This document shows positions 18,894 to 27,923 of a stretch of DNA of 64,000 bases, in pieces (position 1 is the stretch's first letter; every line of letters begins with the position of its first letter). Source of the stretch: Massilia sp. MS-15 (GTDB lineage: Bacteria > Pseudomonadota > Gammaproteobacteria > Burkholderiales > Burkholderiaceae_D). The position numbers and the translations under genes are program-made. The notes below the pieces were generated by a model that searched no databases, had not been told where the DNA came from, and saw nothing but the letters and a program-made list of their open reading frames with translations. The stretch covers positions 62,001-126,000 of the forward strand of contig NZ_JAIWIA010000013.1 of assembly GCF_020176695.1 (NCBI RefSeq). The letters run 5' to 3'.

Positions 18894-21214
18894 AGCGGCA
18901 GGCTGCGCAGCCGCTGTCCGGTCAGCCTGAACACGGCCGCGGCCACCGCCGGCGCCACCGGCGGCACCGCCGGCTCGCCCACGCCTTCCGGATGCGCGCC
19001 GCTCGGCATCACGATGGTGTCCACCTGCGGCGCCTCGTGCATGCGCAGCACCGGATAGTCGCCGAAGTTCGACTGCTGCACGCGGCCGTCCTGGATGGTG
19101 ATGTCGCCATGCAGCGCGGCCGACAGGCCGAACAGCACCCCGGACTCGACCTGCTGGGCCACGATGTTCGGGTTCACCGCCAGTCCGCAATCGATCGCGC
19201 ACACCACGCGGTGTACAAGGATCCGCTTGTCTTGCACCGAGACCTCGGCCACCTGGGCCACCGTACTGCCGAAGGAGCGGTGCAGCGCCACGCCGTGCGC
19301 CCGGCCCGCGGCCGGCTGGCCGGCCCGGGCCACGGCCGCATCCAGTACGGCCAGCGCGCGCGGCTGCCCGCGCAGCAGCGCGCGCCGCAGCGCCACGCTG
19401 TCGCGCCGGGCGGCGTGCGCCACCTCTTCCAGGAAGCCTTCCTTGAAGAAGGCATTGTGCGAATGCCCCACCGAACGCCAGTAACCGATCGGCACCGGGC
19501 TGTCCACGGTCACGTGGGCGATGCGCTGGTTGGCGATCGCATACGGCATGTCGTACGCGCCCTCGGCGGTGGTCTTGTCCGGCCCGATTCCCGGCAGGCC
19601 CAGGTTGCGCGGGAAATACTGGTGGCCGATGGCGCCGCCGGCCGACTTGCTGTCCCAGGCCAGGATGTCGCCGCGGGCGTCGAGCCGGGCGCGAAAGCGC
19701 GCCAGCGCCGCCGGGCGGTACACGTCGTGGGTGGTGTCGTCCTCGCGCGACCAGATGAGCTGTACCGGCCGTCCGCCGGCCGCGAGGGCCACCGTGACCG
19801 CCTGCGCCACCATGTCGGTCTCCAGCCGCCGGCCGAAGCCGCCGCCCAGCAGCATCACCTCGATCGAGACCGCCGCGCGGTCGACCCCGGCCACGCGCGC
19901 GGCCACGTCCACGGCCATGCTCGGCACCTGGGTCGACAGCCACAGGCGCACCTTGCCGTCCGCCACCTGGGCCGTGCAGTTGATCGGTTCCAGCGCGGCA
20001 TGGGCCAGGAAGGGCGCGCGGTATTCGGCGCTGACGGTGAGCGCGGCACCTTCCACGTCCTGGGTGCCGGCCTCGTGGTACACGTAGCCGGACTCCTCGT
20101 CGAGGGCGCGCGCGAGCTGCGCGAACACGGCCGCGCTGGACAGGGTGGCCGCCGCGCCGTCGTTCCAGCGCACCGGCAGGGCCTGCGCCGCCTGGCGCGC
20201 CTGCCACCAGCTGGTCGCCAGCACGGCCACGGCGGCGCCGGCGCCGTGACGCTTGCCCGGCACGCCCGGCACCGGCACCACACCCAGCACGCCCGGCATC
20301 GCGGCGACGGCGGCGGCCTCGAAGCCCTCCAGGGTCGCGCCGATCACCGGCGCCATCTTCAGTGCCGCGTACACCATGCCGGGCGGGCGCGCGTCGATGC
20401 CGAAACGCGCCGCGCCGTTCGCCTTGGCCAGGCTGTCCAGGCGCGCCACCGGCTTGCCGATCAGGCGGAAGGCGCCGGGCTCCTTCAGGCGCACGTCGCC
20501 CGCATCGATGCCGGCGCCGGTGCGCGCGGCCGCCGCGGCCAGCGCCCCATAGCCCAGGCGCCGGCCGTCGGGATGCAGCACGAAGCCATCCTCGGTGCGC
20601 AGGCGCGCCACCGGCGTCCGCCAGGCCTCGGCAGCCGCCTTGAGCAGCATGGCGCGCGCCACTGCGCCGGCCTCGCGCATCGGCATCCAGGCATCCTTCA
20701 TGCTGGTCGAGCCGCCGGTGAACATGATGCCCAGTTCGCGGCCCAGCTTGGCCATCAGCCACTGCGCGCCCTGGCGCGTGCGGCCGGCGTCGTCCGGGTG
20801 GAAAGGGAGGTTCTCGCGCAGCAGCGCCAGGTTGGCGAAGATCGGGTCGACCGGCGCCTGGGCGATGCGCACGACACTCATCGGCAGGTCCATTTCCTCG
20901 GCCACCAGCATCGGCAGCGCCGTGTGCACGCCCTGCCCCATCTCGCTGCGCGGCACCACCACCGACACCGCGCCGTCGGGCGCGATCGCGATCCAGCCGT
21001 TCAGGCCCACCGTGCCGCCGCCCAGGGCCAGCGGACGCGCCGCGTGCAATCGCTGGCGCGGCGGCTGCACGCCCCAGCCCACCAGCAACGCGCCACCGGC
21101 CGCCAGTCCGCCCAGCAAAAAGCGGCGGCGGCCGCGCGCGGACGCCCCCTTGCCGGGTAGCGTACCTTGTTCAGGCTTCGCTTGCGGCGGCTGCACCAGC
21201 CTCATTCGATTCAT
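18881..21214 (-). CDS. Molybdopterin-binding aldehyde/xanthine dehydrogenase family protein (IorB-like), Tat-exported
   Basis: Large molybdenum-cofactor subunit of the isoquinoline 1-oxidoreductase beta type, about 777 residues. The Tat motif GRRRFLLGG (about residues 28-36) is followed by a hydrophobic stretch, so the folded enzyme is probably exported. Cofactor motifs include MGQGVHTALPMLVAEEM, GGGFGRRLETDMVAQ, and the catalytic Glu in HPEGVGEPAVPP near the end. The start at 21214 has a GGGA-type site upstream. It overlaps the preceding GGDEF-EAL gene by 44 bp. The usual [2Fe-2S] partner (IorA type) and cytochrome subunit are not next to it. Substrate unknown. Confidence 0.85.
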   Translation of the reverse strand: MNRMRLVQPPQAKPEQGTLPGKGASARGRRRFLLGGLAAGGALLVGWGVQPPRQRLHAARPLALGGGTVGLNGWIAIAPDGAVSVVVPRSEMGQGVHTALPMLVAEEMDLPMSVVRIAQAPVDPIFANLALLRENLPFHPDDAGRTRQGAQWLMAKLGRELGIMFTGGSTSMKDAWMPMREAGAVARAMLLKAAAEAWRTPVARLRTEDGFVLHPDGRRLGYGALAAAAARTGAGIDAGDVRLKEPGAFRLIGKPVARLDSLAKANGAARFGIDARPPGMVYAALKMAPVIGATLEGFEAAAVAAMPGVLGVVPVPGVPGKRHGAGAAVAVLATSWWQARQAAQALPVRWNDGAAATLSSAAVFAQLARALDEESGYVYHEAGTQDVEGAALTVSAEYRAPFLAHAALEPINCTAQVADGKVRLWLSTQVPSMAVDVAARVAGVDRAAVSIEVMLLGGGFGRRLETDMVAQAVTVALAAGGRPVQLIWSREDDTTHDVYRPAALARFRARLDARGDILAWDSKSAGGAIGHQYFPRNLGLPGIGPDKTTAEGAYDMPYAIANQRIAHVTVDSPVPIGYWRSVGHSHNAFFKEGFLEEVAHAARRDSVALRRALLRGQPRALAVLDAAVARAGQPAAGRAHGVALHRSFGSTVAQVAEVSVQDKRILVHRVVCAIDCGLAVNPNIVAQQVESGVLFGLSAALHGDITIQDGRVQQSNFGDYPVLRMHEAPQVDTIVMPSGAHPEGVGEPAVPPVAPAVAAAVFRLTGQRLRSLPLRLT

Positions 21215-24200
21215 CGTCGTCCCGTTCCCCCGCGCGCCCCGGCGGCACGCTCCAGCGCAGCAGTATATCGCCTGGCGCGGCCGGCCGGCTGTAGAGGTAG
21301 CCCTGGGCATGGCGGCAGCCGTGGCGCAGCAGGAAAGCGGCCTGGGCGGCCGTCTCGACGCCTTCCGCCACCACCGCCAGGTTCAGGCTCTTGCCGAGCT
21401 GGATGATGGCCACCGCGATCGCCGCGTCGTTGGCGTCGGTCGAGATGTCCTGGATGAAGCTGCGGTCGATCTTCAGGGTCTGCACCGGCAGCTGGCTCAG
21501 GTAGGCCAGCGAGGAGTAGCCGGTGCCGAAGTCGTCGATCGCCAGGCCGACGCCCACGGCGCGCAGGTCGTTGATGTAGTCGAGCGCGTCGCCGGTATGC
21601 ATGATCACCGATTCGGTCACTTCCAGCTGCAGGCGCTCCGGCGCCAGCCCGGTGTCGCGCAGCACCCGGGCCACGGTGGGCGCGACGCTGCCGCGCTCGA
21701 ACTGGCGCACCGACAGGTTGACCGCCATCTTCGGCACGCGCAGCCCGGCCTGCTCCCATTCCACCATCTGGCGGCAGGCCTCGGCCAGCACCCAGTCGCC
21801 CAGCTGGCTGATGAAGCCGGTGTCTTCGGCGACCGGAATGAAGCGCACCGGCGGCACCAGGCCCAGCTCCGGGTTGTCCCAGCGCACCAGCGCTTCGACC
21901 CCGACCAGCTGGCCACTGCCGATGTCGACCTGCGGCTGGTAGTGCAGGAAGATTTCCCCGCGCTCGATGGCGCGCCGCAGCAGCGCTTCCAGGCGCAGGC
22001 GCTCGACGCCCTCGCCGCTCATCGTTGGCGCGTAGAACTGATAGCCGTTGCGCCCGCGCGCCTTGGCCTGGTACATCGCCACGTCGGCATTGCGTATCAA
22101 CATATTCAGGTCGGCGGCGTCGCGCGGGAACAGGCTGATGCCGACGCTGCCGGTGACGAACAGCTCGTGGCCCGATACCGTGAACGGCTGCTCGAACAGG
22201 GCGATCAGTTTCCCGGCCACGTTGGCCGCTCCGGACGTGCCCTGCACCGCTTCCAGCAGCACGATGAACTCGTCGCCGCCCAGGCGCGCCAGGGTGTCGC
22301 CTTCGCGCAGGCAGCGCGCCAGCGCCGCGGCCACCTGCTTGAGCAGCTCGTCGCCCACGTGGTGGCCGAGCGTATCGTTGACGTTCTTGAAGCGGTCGAG
22401 GTCGATGAACAGCACCGCCAGCTCCTCGCCCTCGCGCGCGGCGCGCACCAGCGCATGCTGCAGGCGGTCGTGGAACAGCAGGCGGTTGGGCAGCGCGGTG
22501 AGCGGGTCGTGGTGGGCCAGGTGGTCGAGCTTGTCCTGCGATTCCTTGACCCGGGTGATGTCGCTGAACACGCACACGTAATGCGTGAGCAGGCCCTGGT
22601 CGTCGCGCACCGCGGACACGGTCAGCCACTCGAGATAGACCTCGCCATTCTTGCGCGTTTCCCACAATTCGCCGCGCCAGAAGCCAATGTCGGCCAGGGC
22701 CCGCCATACCTCGCGCTGGAAATCCTCGTCGTGGCGCGCGGCGCGCGTCAGGCCGACGGGCTGGCCGAGCGCTTCACGCTCGGTGTAGCCGGTGATCTGG
22801 GTATACGCGGGGTTGGTGGCGACGATGCGGCCGGACGGGTCGAGCACCATCACGCCGTCGGCGATGTGCTCGAGCACCGTGGCCGACAGGCGCAGCTTTT
22901 CCTCGGCCAGCTTGCGCTCGGTGATGTCGGCGAACACCCAGATGCTGCCCTCGTCGGGGCGGGCCGGATCGAGCGCGCAGCCGCTCACCAGCATCCAGAA
23001 CAGGCTGCCGTCGTGGCGGCGAAACTGTAGCTCCTCGCCGCTATCCGGTGCGTCCGCGATACGCGGATAGGTCGCGCTCCACATGCGCTCGTATTCGGCG
23101 CGCCCCGGGAACAGGGTGCCGGTGGAGCGCCCCACCATGCCGCCCTCGGGATAGCCGAACAGGGCTTCGGCGCGCGGGTTGGCCGAGACGATGCGGCGCT
23201 CGCGCACGAACAGGACCCCGAACATCACGTTGTCCAGGATCGCACCCTGTTCGGTGAGCAGGGCTTCGATGCGCATCTCGTCGTGCTTGCGATCGCTGAC
23301 GTCGTAGATGATGCCGTCGATGCGGAAGTTCTCGCTGCCCCAGCTGCCCTGCGGCTGCCCGGTCTCCAGCACCCAGCGCTCGACCCCGGCCGCGTCCACG
23401 ATCCGGTACTCGACCTCGTAGGCGCTGCCCGATTCCAGGGCCGCGCGCGCCACGCGGCGCTGCATGCGGCGGTCCTCGGGATGGATGATGTCGGACCAGT
23501 CATCGGTGGTGGCCAGCATGAAGCGTCCGGCCGGGTAGCCGGAGATTTCCTCGATCGCGTCGCTGACGAAGTCAATCCGCCCGCCCGGGCTGGCGCGGAA
23601 CACGGCGCCCGGCACCTGCGAGACGATGGTGCGGAACTGTTCCTCGCGGCGCGCGATATCGGCGAACAGCTGGCCGATCGCCATCCGCATGCGCTCCATC
23701 TGGCTGCCCAGGCGTCCCAGTTCGTCGCCGGTATCGAGCGCCAGCGGGGTGTCGAAGTCGCCGCGTGCCAGGCGGTCCGAAAAGCCGGTCAGCGTGCGCA
23801 GCGGAGACAGCAGCCGGCGCTTGAGCAGCACCGCGATCAGCAGCACCGACACCGCCAGCTGCAGCGCCAGCACCAGCGCATAGTTGCGCTGCTTGTTGCG
23901 CAGGTCCTGCTGGTACTCATGGTCGTCCATCTCGATCGCGACGCGGCCGATGGCCTGGCCGCGCACCACCACGTCACGCTCGGCGCGGTAGGCGCGCGCG
24001 CCCGGCTCCAGTGGCATGCGGCGGTTGATGAACTCGGCCTGCGACAGGTCGCGCACCCCGACGTGGACCACGGCCGGGTCGCGCATGAAGGAATCGGCCA
24101 GGGCGCGCGCGGCCTCCGGGTTCATGTCCCACAGGGGTTCCTGGATGGCGAGCGCCAGCAGGTCGGCGTTGCGCTGCAAGGCAGCGTCGAGGCTGCGGGC

Positions 24201-24353
24201 GGTCGAGCTGCGTTCTTCGACGCCAATCAGGAAGTAGCCGCCGACCGCGGCCGGCACGCCCAGTCCGCCGATCAGGACCAGCAGCAGGGTGCCGTAGATG
24301 GAACGCCCATACAGGCGGCGCAGTGCATGGAGGGGATTGCGTGGCAGGGACAT
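21171..24353 (-). CDS. HAMP-PAS-GGDEF-EAL membrane signalling protein
   Basis: A predicted c-di-GMP turnover protein of about 1060 residues. An N-terminal membrane helix, a periplasmic sensor region, a second helix (LALQLAVSVLLIAVLLKRR) and a HAMP domain lead to three PAS/PAC modules (with WVLETGQPQGSWG, FWMLVSGCALDP and VYLEWLTVSAV). The GGDEF domain has an intact LGGDEF and the EAL domain VGVEALVRW with DDFGTGYSS. Both catalytic domains look intact. I chose the ATG at 24353; a longer TTG-initiated frame to 24404 lacks a ribosome site. The 3' end overlaps the molybdoenzyme gene. Confidence 0.9.
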   Translation of the reverse strand: MSLPRNPLHALRRLYGRSIYGTLLLVLIGGLGVPAAVGGYFLIGVEERSSTARSLDAALQRNADLLALAIQEPLWDMNPEAARALADSFMRDPAVVHVGVRDLSQAEFINRRMPLEPGARAYRAERDVVVRGQAIGRVAIEMDDHEYQQDLRNKQRNYALVLALQLAVSVLLIAVLLKRRLLSPLRTLTGFSDRLARGDFDTPLALDTGDELGRLGSQMERMRMAIGQLFADIARREEQFRTIVSQVPGAVFRASPGGRIDFVSDAIEEISGYPAGRFMLATTDDWSDIIHPEDRRMQRRVARAALESGSAYEVEYRIVDAAGVERWVLETGQPQGSWGSENFRIDGIIYDVSDRKHDEMRIEALLTEQGAILDNVMFGVLFVRERRIVSANPRAEALFGYPEGGMVGRSTGTLFPGRAEYERMWSATYPRIADAPDSGEELQFRRHDGSLFWMLVSGCALDPARPDEGSIWVFADITERKLAEEKLRLSATVLEHIADGVMVLDPSGRIVATNPAYTQITGYTEREALGQPVGLTRAARHDEDFQREVWRALADIGFWRGELWETRKNGEVYLEWLTVSAVRDDQGLLTHYVCVFSDITRVKESQDKLDHLAHHDPLTALPNRLLFHDRLQHALVRAAREGEELAVLFIDLDRFKNVNDTLGHHVGDELLKQVAAALARCLREGDTLARLGGDEFIVLLEAVQGTSGAANVAGKLIALFEQPFTVSGHELFVTGSVGISLFPRDAADLNMLIRNADVAMYQAKARGRNGYQFYAPTMSGEGVERLRLEALLRRAIERGEIFLHYQPQVDIGSGQLVGVEALVRWDNPELGLVPPVRFIPVAEDTGFISQLGDWVLAEACRQMVEWEQAGLRVPKMAVNLSVRQFERGSVAPTVARVLRDTGLAPERLQLEVTESVIMHTGDALDYINDLRAVGVGLAIDDFGTGYSSLAYLSQLPVQTLKIDRSFIQDISTDANDAAIAVAIIQLGKSLNLAVVAEGVETAAQAAFLLRHGCRHAQGYLYSRPAAPGDILLRWSVPPGRAGERDDDESNEAGAAAASEA

Positions 24354-24536
24354 CGCGTTTTCGGCCTGTACCCCGCCACCGGGCAGGGATTTAACAAATC
24401 GCAAGGAATTGCTTGATTATGCATGTGAGATTGCTATGCGTCATCAAATTGCGCGCCTGAGCCGCGCGAATCGTCCCGCGGCTGTCGGCGGAACGCGACA
24501 GGACTTGCTATGATTGAATCTTTCAAAGGAGATGCC

Positions 24537-25043
24537 ATGAGCCTGTCGATGTATGCCGCCTCGGTGCCGGTGTTCCAGAAGATGCTGGGCGCGCTGGCCG
24601 CGGTGCTGGAAAAAGCCGAAACCCACGCCCAGCAGCACCGGATCGAGCCCGCCGCCCTGCTGCAGGCGCGCCTGTATCCCGACATGTTCCCGCTGCTGCG
24701 CCAGGTGCAGGTGGCAAGCGACTTCGCGAAAGGCGCCAGCGCACGCCTGGCGGGACAGGAGGCGCCGCACTACGAGGACAATGAACAGGGCTTCGCCGAA
24801 CTGCAGCAGCGCATCACCAAGACGCTCGGCTATCTCGCCACGCTGGCGCCAGCGGACTTCGATGCCGCCGCCGGACGCCCCATCACCCATGGCGCCGGCG
24901 AACGGGCGCGCCACTTCGCGCGCGGCGACGACTACCTGACCGGCTTCGTGCTGCCGAATTTCTTCTTCCACGTGACGACCGCCTACGCGATCCTGCGCCA
25001 CAACGGGGTGCCGCTGGGGAAGCGCGACTTCCTGGGGCTGTGA
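24537..25043 (+). CDS. DUF1993 family protein
   Basis: A 168-residue protein of the DUF1993 family, related to DinB-like helical bundles. Landmarks are the start MSLSMYAASVPVFQKMLGAL, the RLYPDMFPLLRQVQVASDFAKG block and the C-terminal LPNFFFHVTTAYAILRHNGVPLGKRDFLG, all typical. The ribosome site AAAGGAG lies five bases before the ATG at 24537 and decides the start over an upstream ATG at 24510. Function unknown; the family often occurs as a single gene. It converges on the DUF1289 gene. Confidence 0.85.
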   Translation: MSLSMYAASVPVFQKMLGALAAVLEKAETHAQQHRIEPAALLQARLYPDMFPLLRQVQVASDFAKGASARLAGQEAPHYEDNEQGFAELQQRITKTLGYLATLAPADFDAAAGRPITHGAGERARHFARGDDYLTGFVLPNFFFHVTTAYAILRHNGVPLGKRDFLGL

Positions 25044-25059
25044 AGCCCCGCCCAAAGGC

Positions 25060-25296
25060 CTAGGTATTGCGGCGCGGGTAGCCCTGCGCCAGGATGCGCA
25101 CCCAGACGCGCTCCTTTTCCTCGGCGCTCATCGACACCCAGTGCGCCACTTCGGCCACGCTGCGCCCGCAGCCGCGGCAGATCTCGTCGAAGGTGGTCGA
25201 GCATACCGCCACGCACGGAGTGTCGGGGCGCTGCGGGAGCGCCCCGACAGGGCGCTGCGGGGGCGCGCCCCCGTCTTCAGCGCGCGGGTCCGACAT
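25060..25296 (-). CDS. DUF1289 family protein
   Basis: A small protein of about 78 residues. The DUF1289 pattern CVAVCSTTFDEICRGCGRSVAEVAHW has four cysteines that could bind a metal or cluster, followed by AEEKERVWVRI. The ATG at 25296 overlaps the end of the DUF1415 gene by 20 bp, with GGGAC upstream. A start at 25317 is also possible. Function unknown. Confidence 0.8.
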   Translation of the reverse strand: MSDPRAEDGGAPPQRPVGALPQRPDTPCVAVCSTTFDEICRGCGRSVAEVAHWVSMSAEEKERVWVRILAQGYPRRNT

Positions 25297-25846
25297 CGAG
25301 CCGGTCCCAGCCTTCATGGCCGAGCTTTTCCATGGTGTCGATATTCTTCTCGAAGATCTCGGCCGCTTCCGGGAAGGCCTCGACCGCGCGGTCGATGCTG
25401 TCCTCGCGCAGCAGGTGCAGGATCGGATAGGGCGCGCGGTTGGTGTAGTTCGCGATGTCGTTCACGTCGGTGTCCGCGAACTGGTACAGCGGATGGAAGC
25501 TGGCCACCTGCAGTTCGCCATCCAGGCCCATGTCTTCCACCGCCGCGTCGGCCACGTCCAGGAATTCGTTGTAGTCCTCGAAGTCGGCGAGCACGAATGG
25601 ATGGATCAGCAGGGTCGTGTCGACCTGCTCGGCCGGGGTATCGGACAGGTGCTGCAGCTCGTCCATCAGTTGCTCGAGCAGGGCTTCGGGGGTGGTGGCG
25701 GGCGAGACCACGTAGCGCACCTGCTCTTTCACGTAGACCGATTTCGCGAAGGGACACAGGTTCAGGCCAATGACGGCCTTTTCCAGCCAGCGGCGGGTGG
25801 CGGCGACGACCGCGTCGTCGTCGGCATGCGGGTTTGCGGTACTCAT
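25277..25846 (-). CDS. DUF1415 family protein
   Basis: A protein of 189 residues matching DUF1415: RRWLEKAVIGLNLCPFAKSVY near the start, then TLLIHPFVLADFEDYNEFLDVAD, QVASFHPLYQF and YTNRAPYPILHLLREDSIDRAVE. It has a conserved Cys in the NLCPFA motif. No signal peptide. It is followed by an overlapping DUF1289 gene. The function of the family is unknown. The upstream 330-bp gap to the transglycosylase gene holds promoters only. Confidence 0.85.
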   Translation of the reverse strand: MSTANPHADDDAVVAATRRWLEKAVIGLNLCPFAKSVYVKEQVRYVVSPATTPEALLEQLMDELQHLSDTPAEQVDTTLLIHPFVLADFEDYNEFLDVADAAVEDMGLDGELQVASFHPLYQFADTDVNDIANYTNRAPYPILHLLREDSIDRAVEAFPEAAEIFEKNIDTMEKLGHEGWDRLDVGPAR

Positions 25847-26098
25847 GTTCTGGACTTCTTCCATGCTTGCAGGTGGATGCAGGATTGTACGCATACTTTG
25901 TCCAGCCTCATAGATGCCCCCCGCGCGGCCAGCTAGGCTAGACCGGCACGGACCGTGATGGCAAGCCTTGCGCGGCCCGGCCGCCGAGCGGCAATGCGCA
26001 GCGAATGCACACGCATCTTCCTGCATCATCCGTGTTCATGATGTCAATTTACAGATAAATGGCCCCTCAAGTATTTTGTAACGAGGCGGACATATTTC

Positions 26099-26128
26099 TT
26101 GACTGACTCAAGCATGACTACGTACACT
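26099..26128 (+). promoter_or_regulatory. Predicted promoter of the lytic transglycosylase gene
   Basis: TTGACT (26099-26104) and TACACT (26123-26128) are separated by 18 bp and lie about 48 bp upstream of the start. The rest of the 25847-26175 gap shows no convincing ORF or RNA structure. Confidence 0.45.
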
Positions 26129-26175
26129 GCCCCCTTGACCAGTACGTCCGTTCCTGGACGCAACATTGGAAAGCG

Positions 26176-27507
26176 ATGCACGACATGATCCGCAAGACCT
26201 TAGTGACTGCCGCGCTGGGACTCCTGGCCACCACTCCGCTGACCCACGCGATGGACAATGCGCCCTCGCCCGCGGCCGCGGCAACCACCATCCCGGGCGC
26301 CCGCACCACGGCGCCACTCGCACCTGGCCTGCTGAAGATCGACGACTACAAGGAAACCGACTTGTGGAACCGTATCCGTAGCGGCTACGCGATTCCCGAC
26401 GTCGACAGCAAGCTGGTCGAGCGCCATACCGGCTGGTACAGCAGCCGTCCCGACAGCCTCAAGCGCATCTCGGGCCGCGCCTCGCCCTACCTCTACCATA
26501 TCGTGCAGGAACTGGAAAAGCGCGGCATGCCGACCGAGCTGGCCCTGCTGCCGGTGATCGAATCGGCGTTCAATCCGCAGGCATTGTCGAGCGCCGATGC
26601 GGCCGGCCTGTGGCAGTTCGTGCCGGGCACCGGCAAGGACTACGACCTGAAGCAGAACATGTTCAAGGACGAGCGCCGCGGCGTGCTGGCCTCGACCGAC
26701 GCGGCCCTGACCTACCTGCAGCGCCTGTATACGATGTTCGGCGACTGGCACCTGGCCCTGGCTGCATATAACTGGGGCGAAGGCAATGTCCAGCGCGCCA
26801 TCAAGAAGAACCAGGCGCTCGGCAAGGGCACCGATTTCGAGAGCCTGGCCGAGCTGATGCCGGCCGAGACCCGCAACTACGTGCCGAAACTGCAGGCGGT
26901 GAAGAACATCGTCGCCAACCCGGGCCAGTTCAACATGGCCCTGCCGGCGATCGACAACCAGCCCTACTTCACCGCGATCGACAAGACCAGCGACATCGAC
27001 CTCGCCGTCGCCGCCCAGCTGGCCGAGATGTCGCTCGACGAATTCAAGGCGCTCAACCCGCAGTTCAAGAAGCCGGTCATCACCGGCGGCGAGAAGACCA
27101 AGATCCTGCTGCCGAAGGCGAACGCCGAGAAGTTCCAGCTGAACCTGGCCCAGTGGAGCCGCGACCTGTCGTCCTGGACCACCCACAAGATCACCAGCGC
27201 CCGGGTCAGCATCGGCGCGCTCGCCTCGAAGTTCGGCACCACGCCGGAAGTGATCCGCCAGGCCAACAACATCCCGGCCAAGTCGACCGTCAAGGCCGGC
27301 TCGACCATCCTGGTGCCGAAGATGTCGGCCTCGCATGCCGGCGACATCGCCGAGAACATCATCGAGAACGCCGTGGTCGCCTTCGAAGCCGAACGCAGCC
27401 CGCGCGTGAAAGCCTCGGCCAAGGGCGCGCGCTACAAGGCCAAGGCCGGCAGCCCGAACAAGAAGCGCATCGCGCGCAATACCTCCTCGAAGCGCAAGCA
27501 CCGCTGA
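26176..27507 (+). CDS. Membrane-bound lytic murein transglycosylase D-like protein
   Basis: Peptidoglycan-cleaving enzyme of 443 residues. A signal peptide (MHDMIRKTLVTAALGLLAT) is followed by the SLT domain: catalytic Glu in LPVIESAFNPQALSSADAAGLWQFVPGTG and the conserved LALAAYNWGEGNV. A LysM-like segment (KFGTTPEVIRQANNIPAKS) lies near residue 360. The C-terminal 40 residues are very basic (Lys/Arg/Ala), which could help binding to the wall or anionic polymers. No lipobox is evident, unlike enterobacterial MltD. Confidence 0.88.
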   Translation: MHDMIRKTLVTAALGLLATTPLTHAMDNAPSPAAAATTIPGARTTAPLAPGLLKIDDYKETDLWNRIRSGYAIPDVDSKLVERHTGWYSSRPDSLKRISGRASPYLYHIVQELEKRGMPTELALLPVIESAFNPQALSSADAAGLWQFVPGTGKDYDLKQNMFKDERRGVLASTDAALTYLQRLYTMFGDWHLALAAYNWGEGNVQRAIKKNQALGKGTDFESLAELMPAETRNYVPKLQAVKNIVANPGQFNMALPAIDNQPYFTAIDKTSDIDLAVAAQLAEMSLDEFKALNPQFKKPVITGGEKTKILLPKANAEKFQLNLAQWSRDLSSWTTHKITSARVSIGALASKFGTTPEVIRQANNIPAKSTVKAGSTILVPKMSASHAGDIAENIIENAVVAFEAERSPRVKASAKGARYKAKAGSPNKKRIARNTSSKRKHR

Positions 27508-27518
27508 GCGCCAACCGT

Positions 27519-27541
27519 GTCAGGGCCGCATTGGCCCTGAC
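27519..27541 (+). terminator. Hairpin downstream of the transglycosylase gene
   Basis: GTCAGGGCC-GCATT-GGCCCTGAC is a perfect 9-bp stem starting 12 bp after the stop. There is no U-run, so it may be a Rho-type or message-stabilising end. Confidence 0.5.
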
Positions 27542-27597
27542 GCTTCACCCTGGCGGCCGCCTATTCGTGCGGCCGTGCAGACTTTTCCAATCTCCTG

Positions 27598-27923
27598 TAT
27601 AGTATCGTTTGTGCGCTGCAATAGGGCGTCCGAACAGAGCGTACCCGGCAAGTCGCCAGCTGGCAGTCAAGCAGCAGCAAACAAATCCAAGCAGCAAACA
27701 AGTATTAACCAAGCAGCATCGCAAGCCCTGGCGACAGTGATCGCCCTTCTAAAAGCCCTCCCGCCCTGCGTGTCAGCCATCCAGACACCGTCCCGGCGCA
27801 AAGCTTTTGTGCCGAAATTTCTTTTCAGTTTCTAGTCATTTCGTAGTGTTGGTTCGCGTTGCTATTTTGCGCTCGTCGTTTCGACACGCGCGATCATGAT
27901 TTATTCCGAAAGTAAAAGTACAC
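27598..27923 (+). promoter_or_regulatory. Promoter and long 5' leader of the DEAD-box helicase gene
   Basis: A -10 box TATAGT (27598-27603) precedes a leader of over 300 nt before the helicase ATG. The leader contains three copies of CAAGCAGCA (27668-27676, 27688-27696, 27710-27718) spaced 20-22 nt apart in an A-rich stretch, then pyrimidine-rich sequence. An 86-codon frame crosses the leader, but its composition and lack of a ribosome site make coding unlikely. Long leaders on cold-inducible RNA helicase genes are common elsewhere. Confidence 0.5.

Noticed and set aside
27575..27835. 86-codon frame in the rhlE leader
   Set aside because: No ribosome site, it would start upstream of the predicted promoter, and the composition is that of an untranslated leader. 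It is kept as a leader feature.
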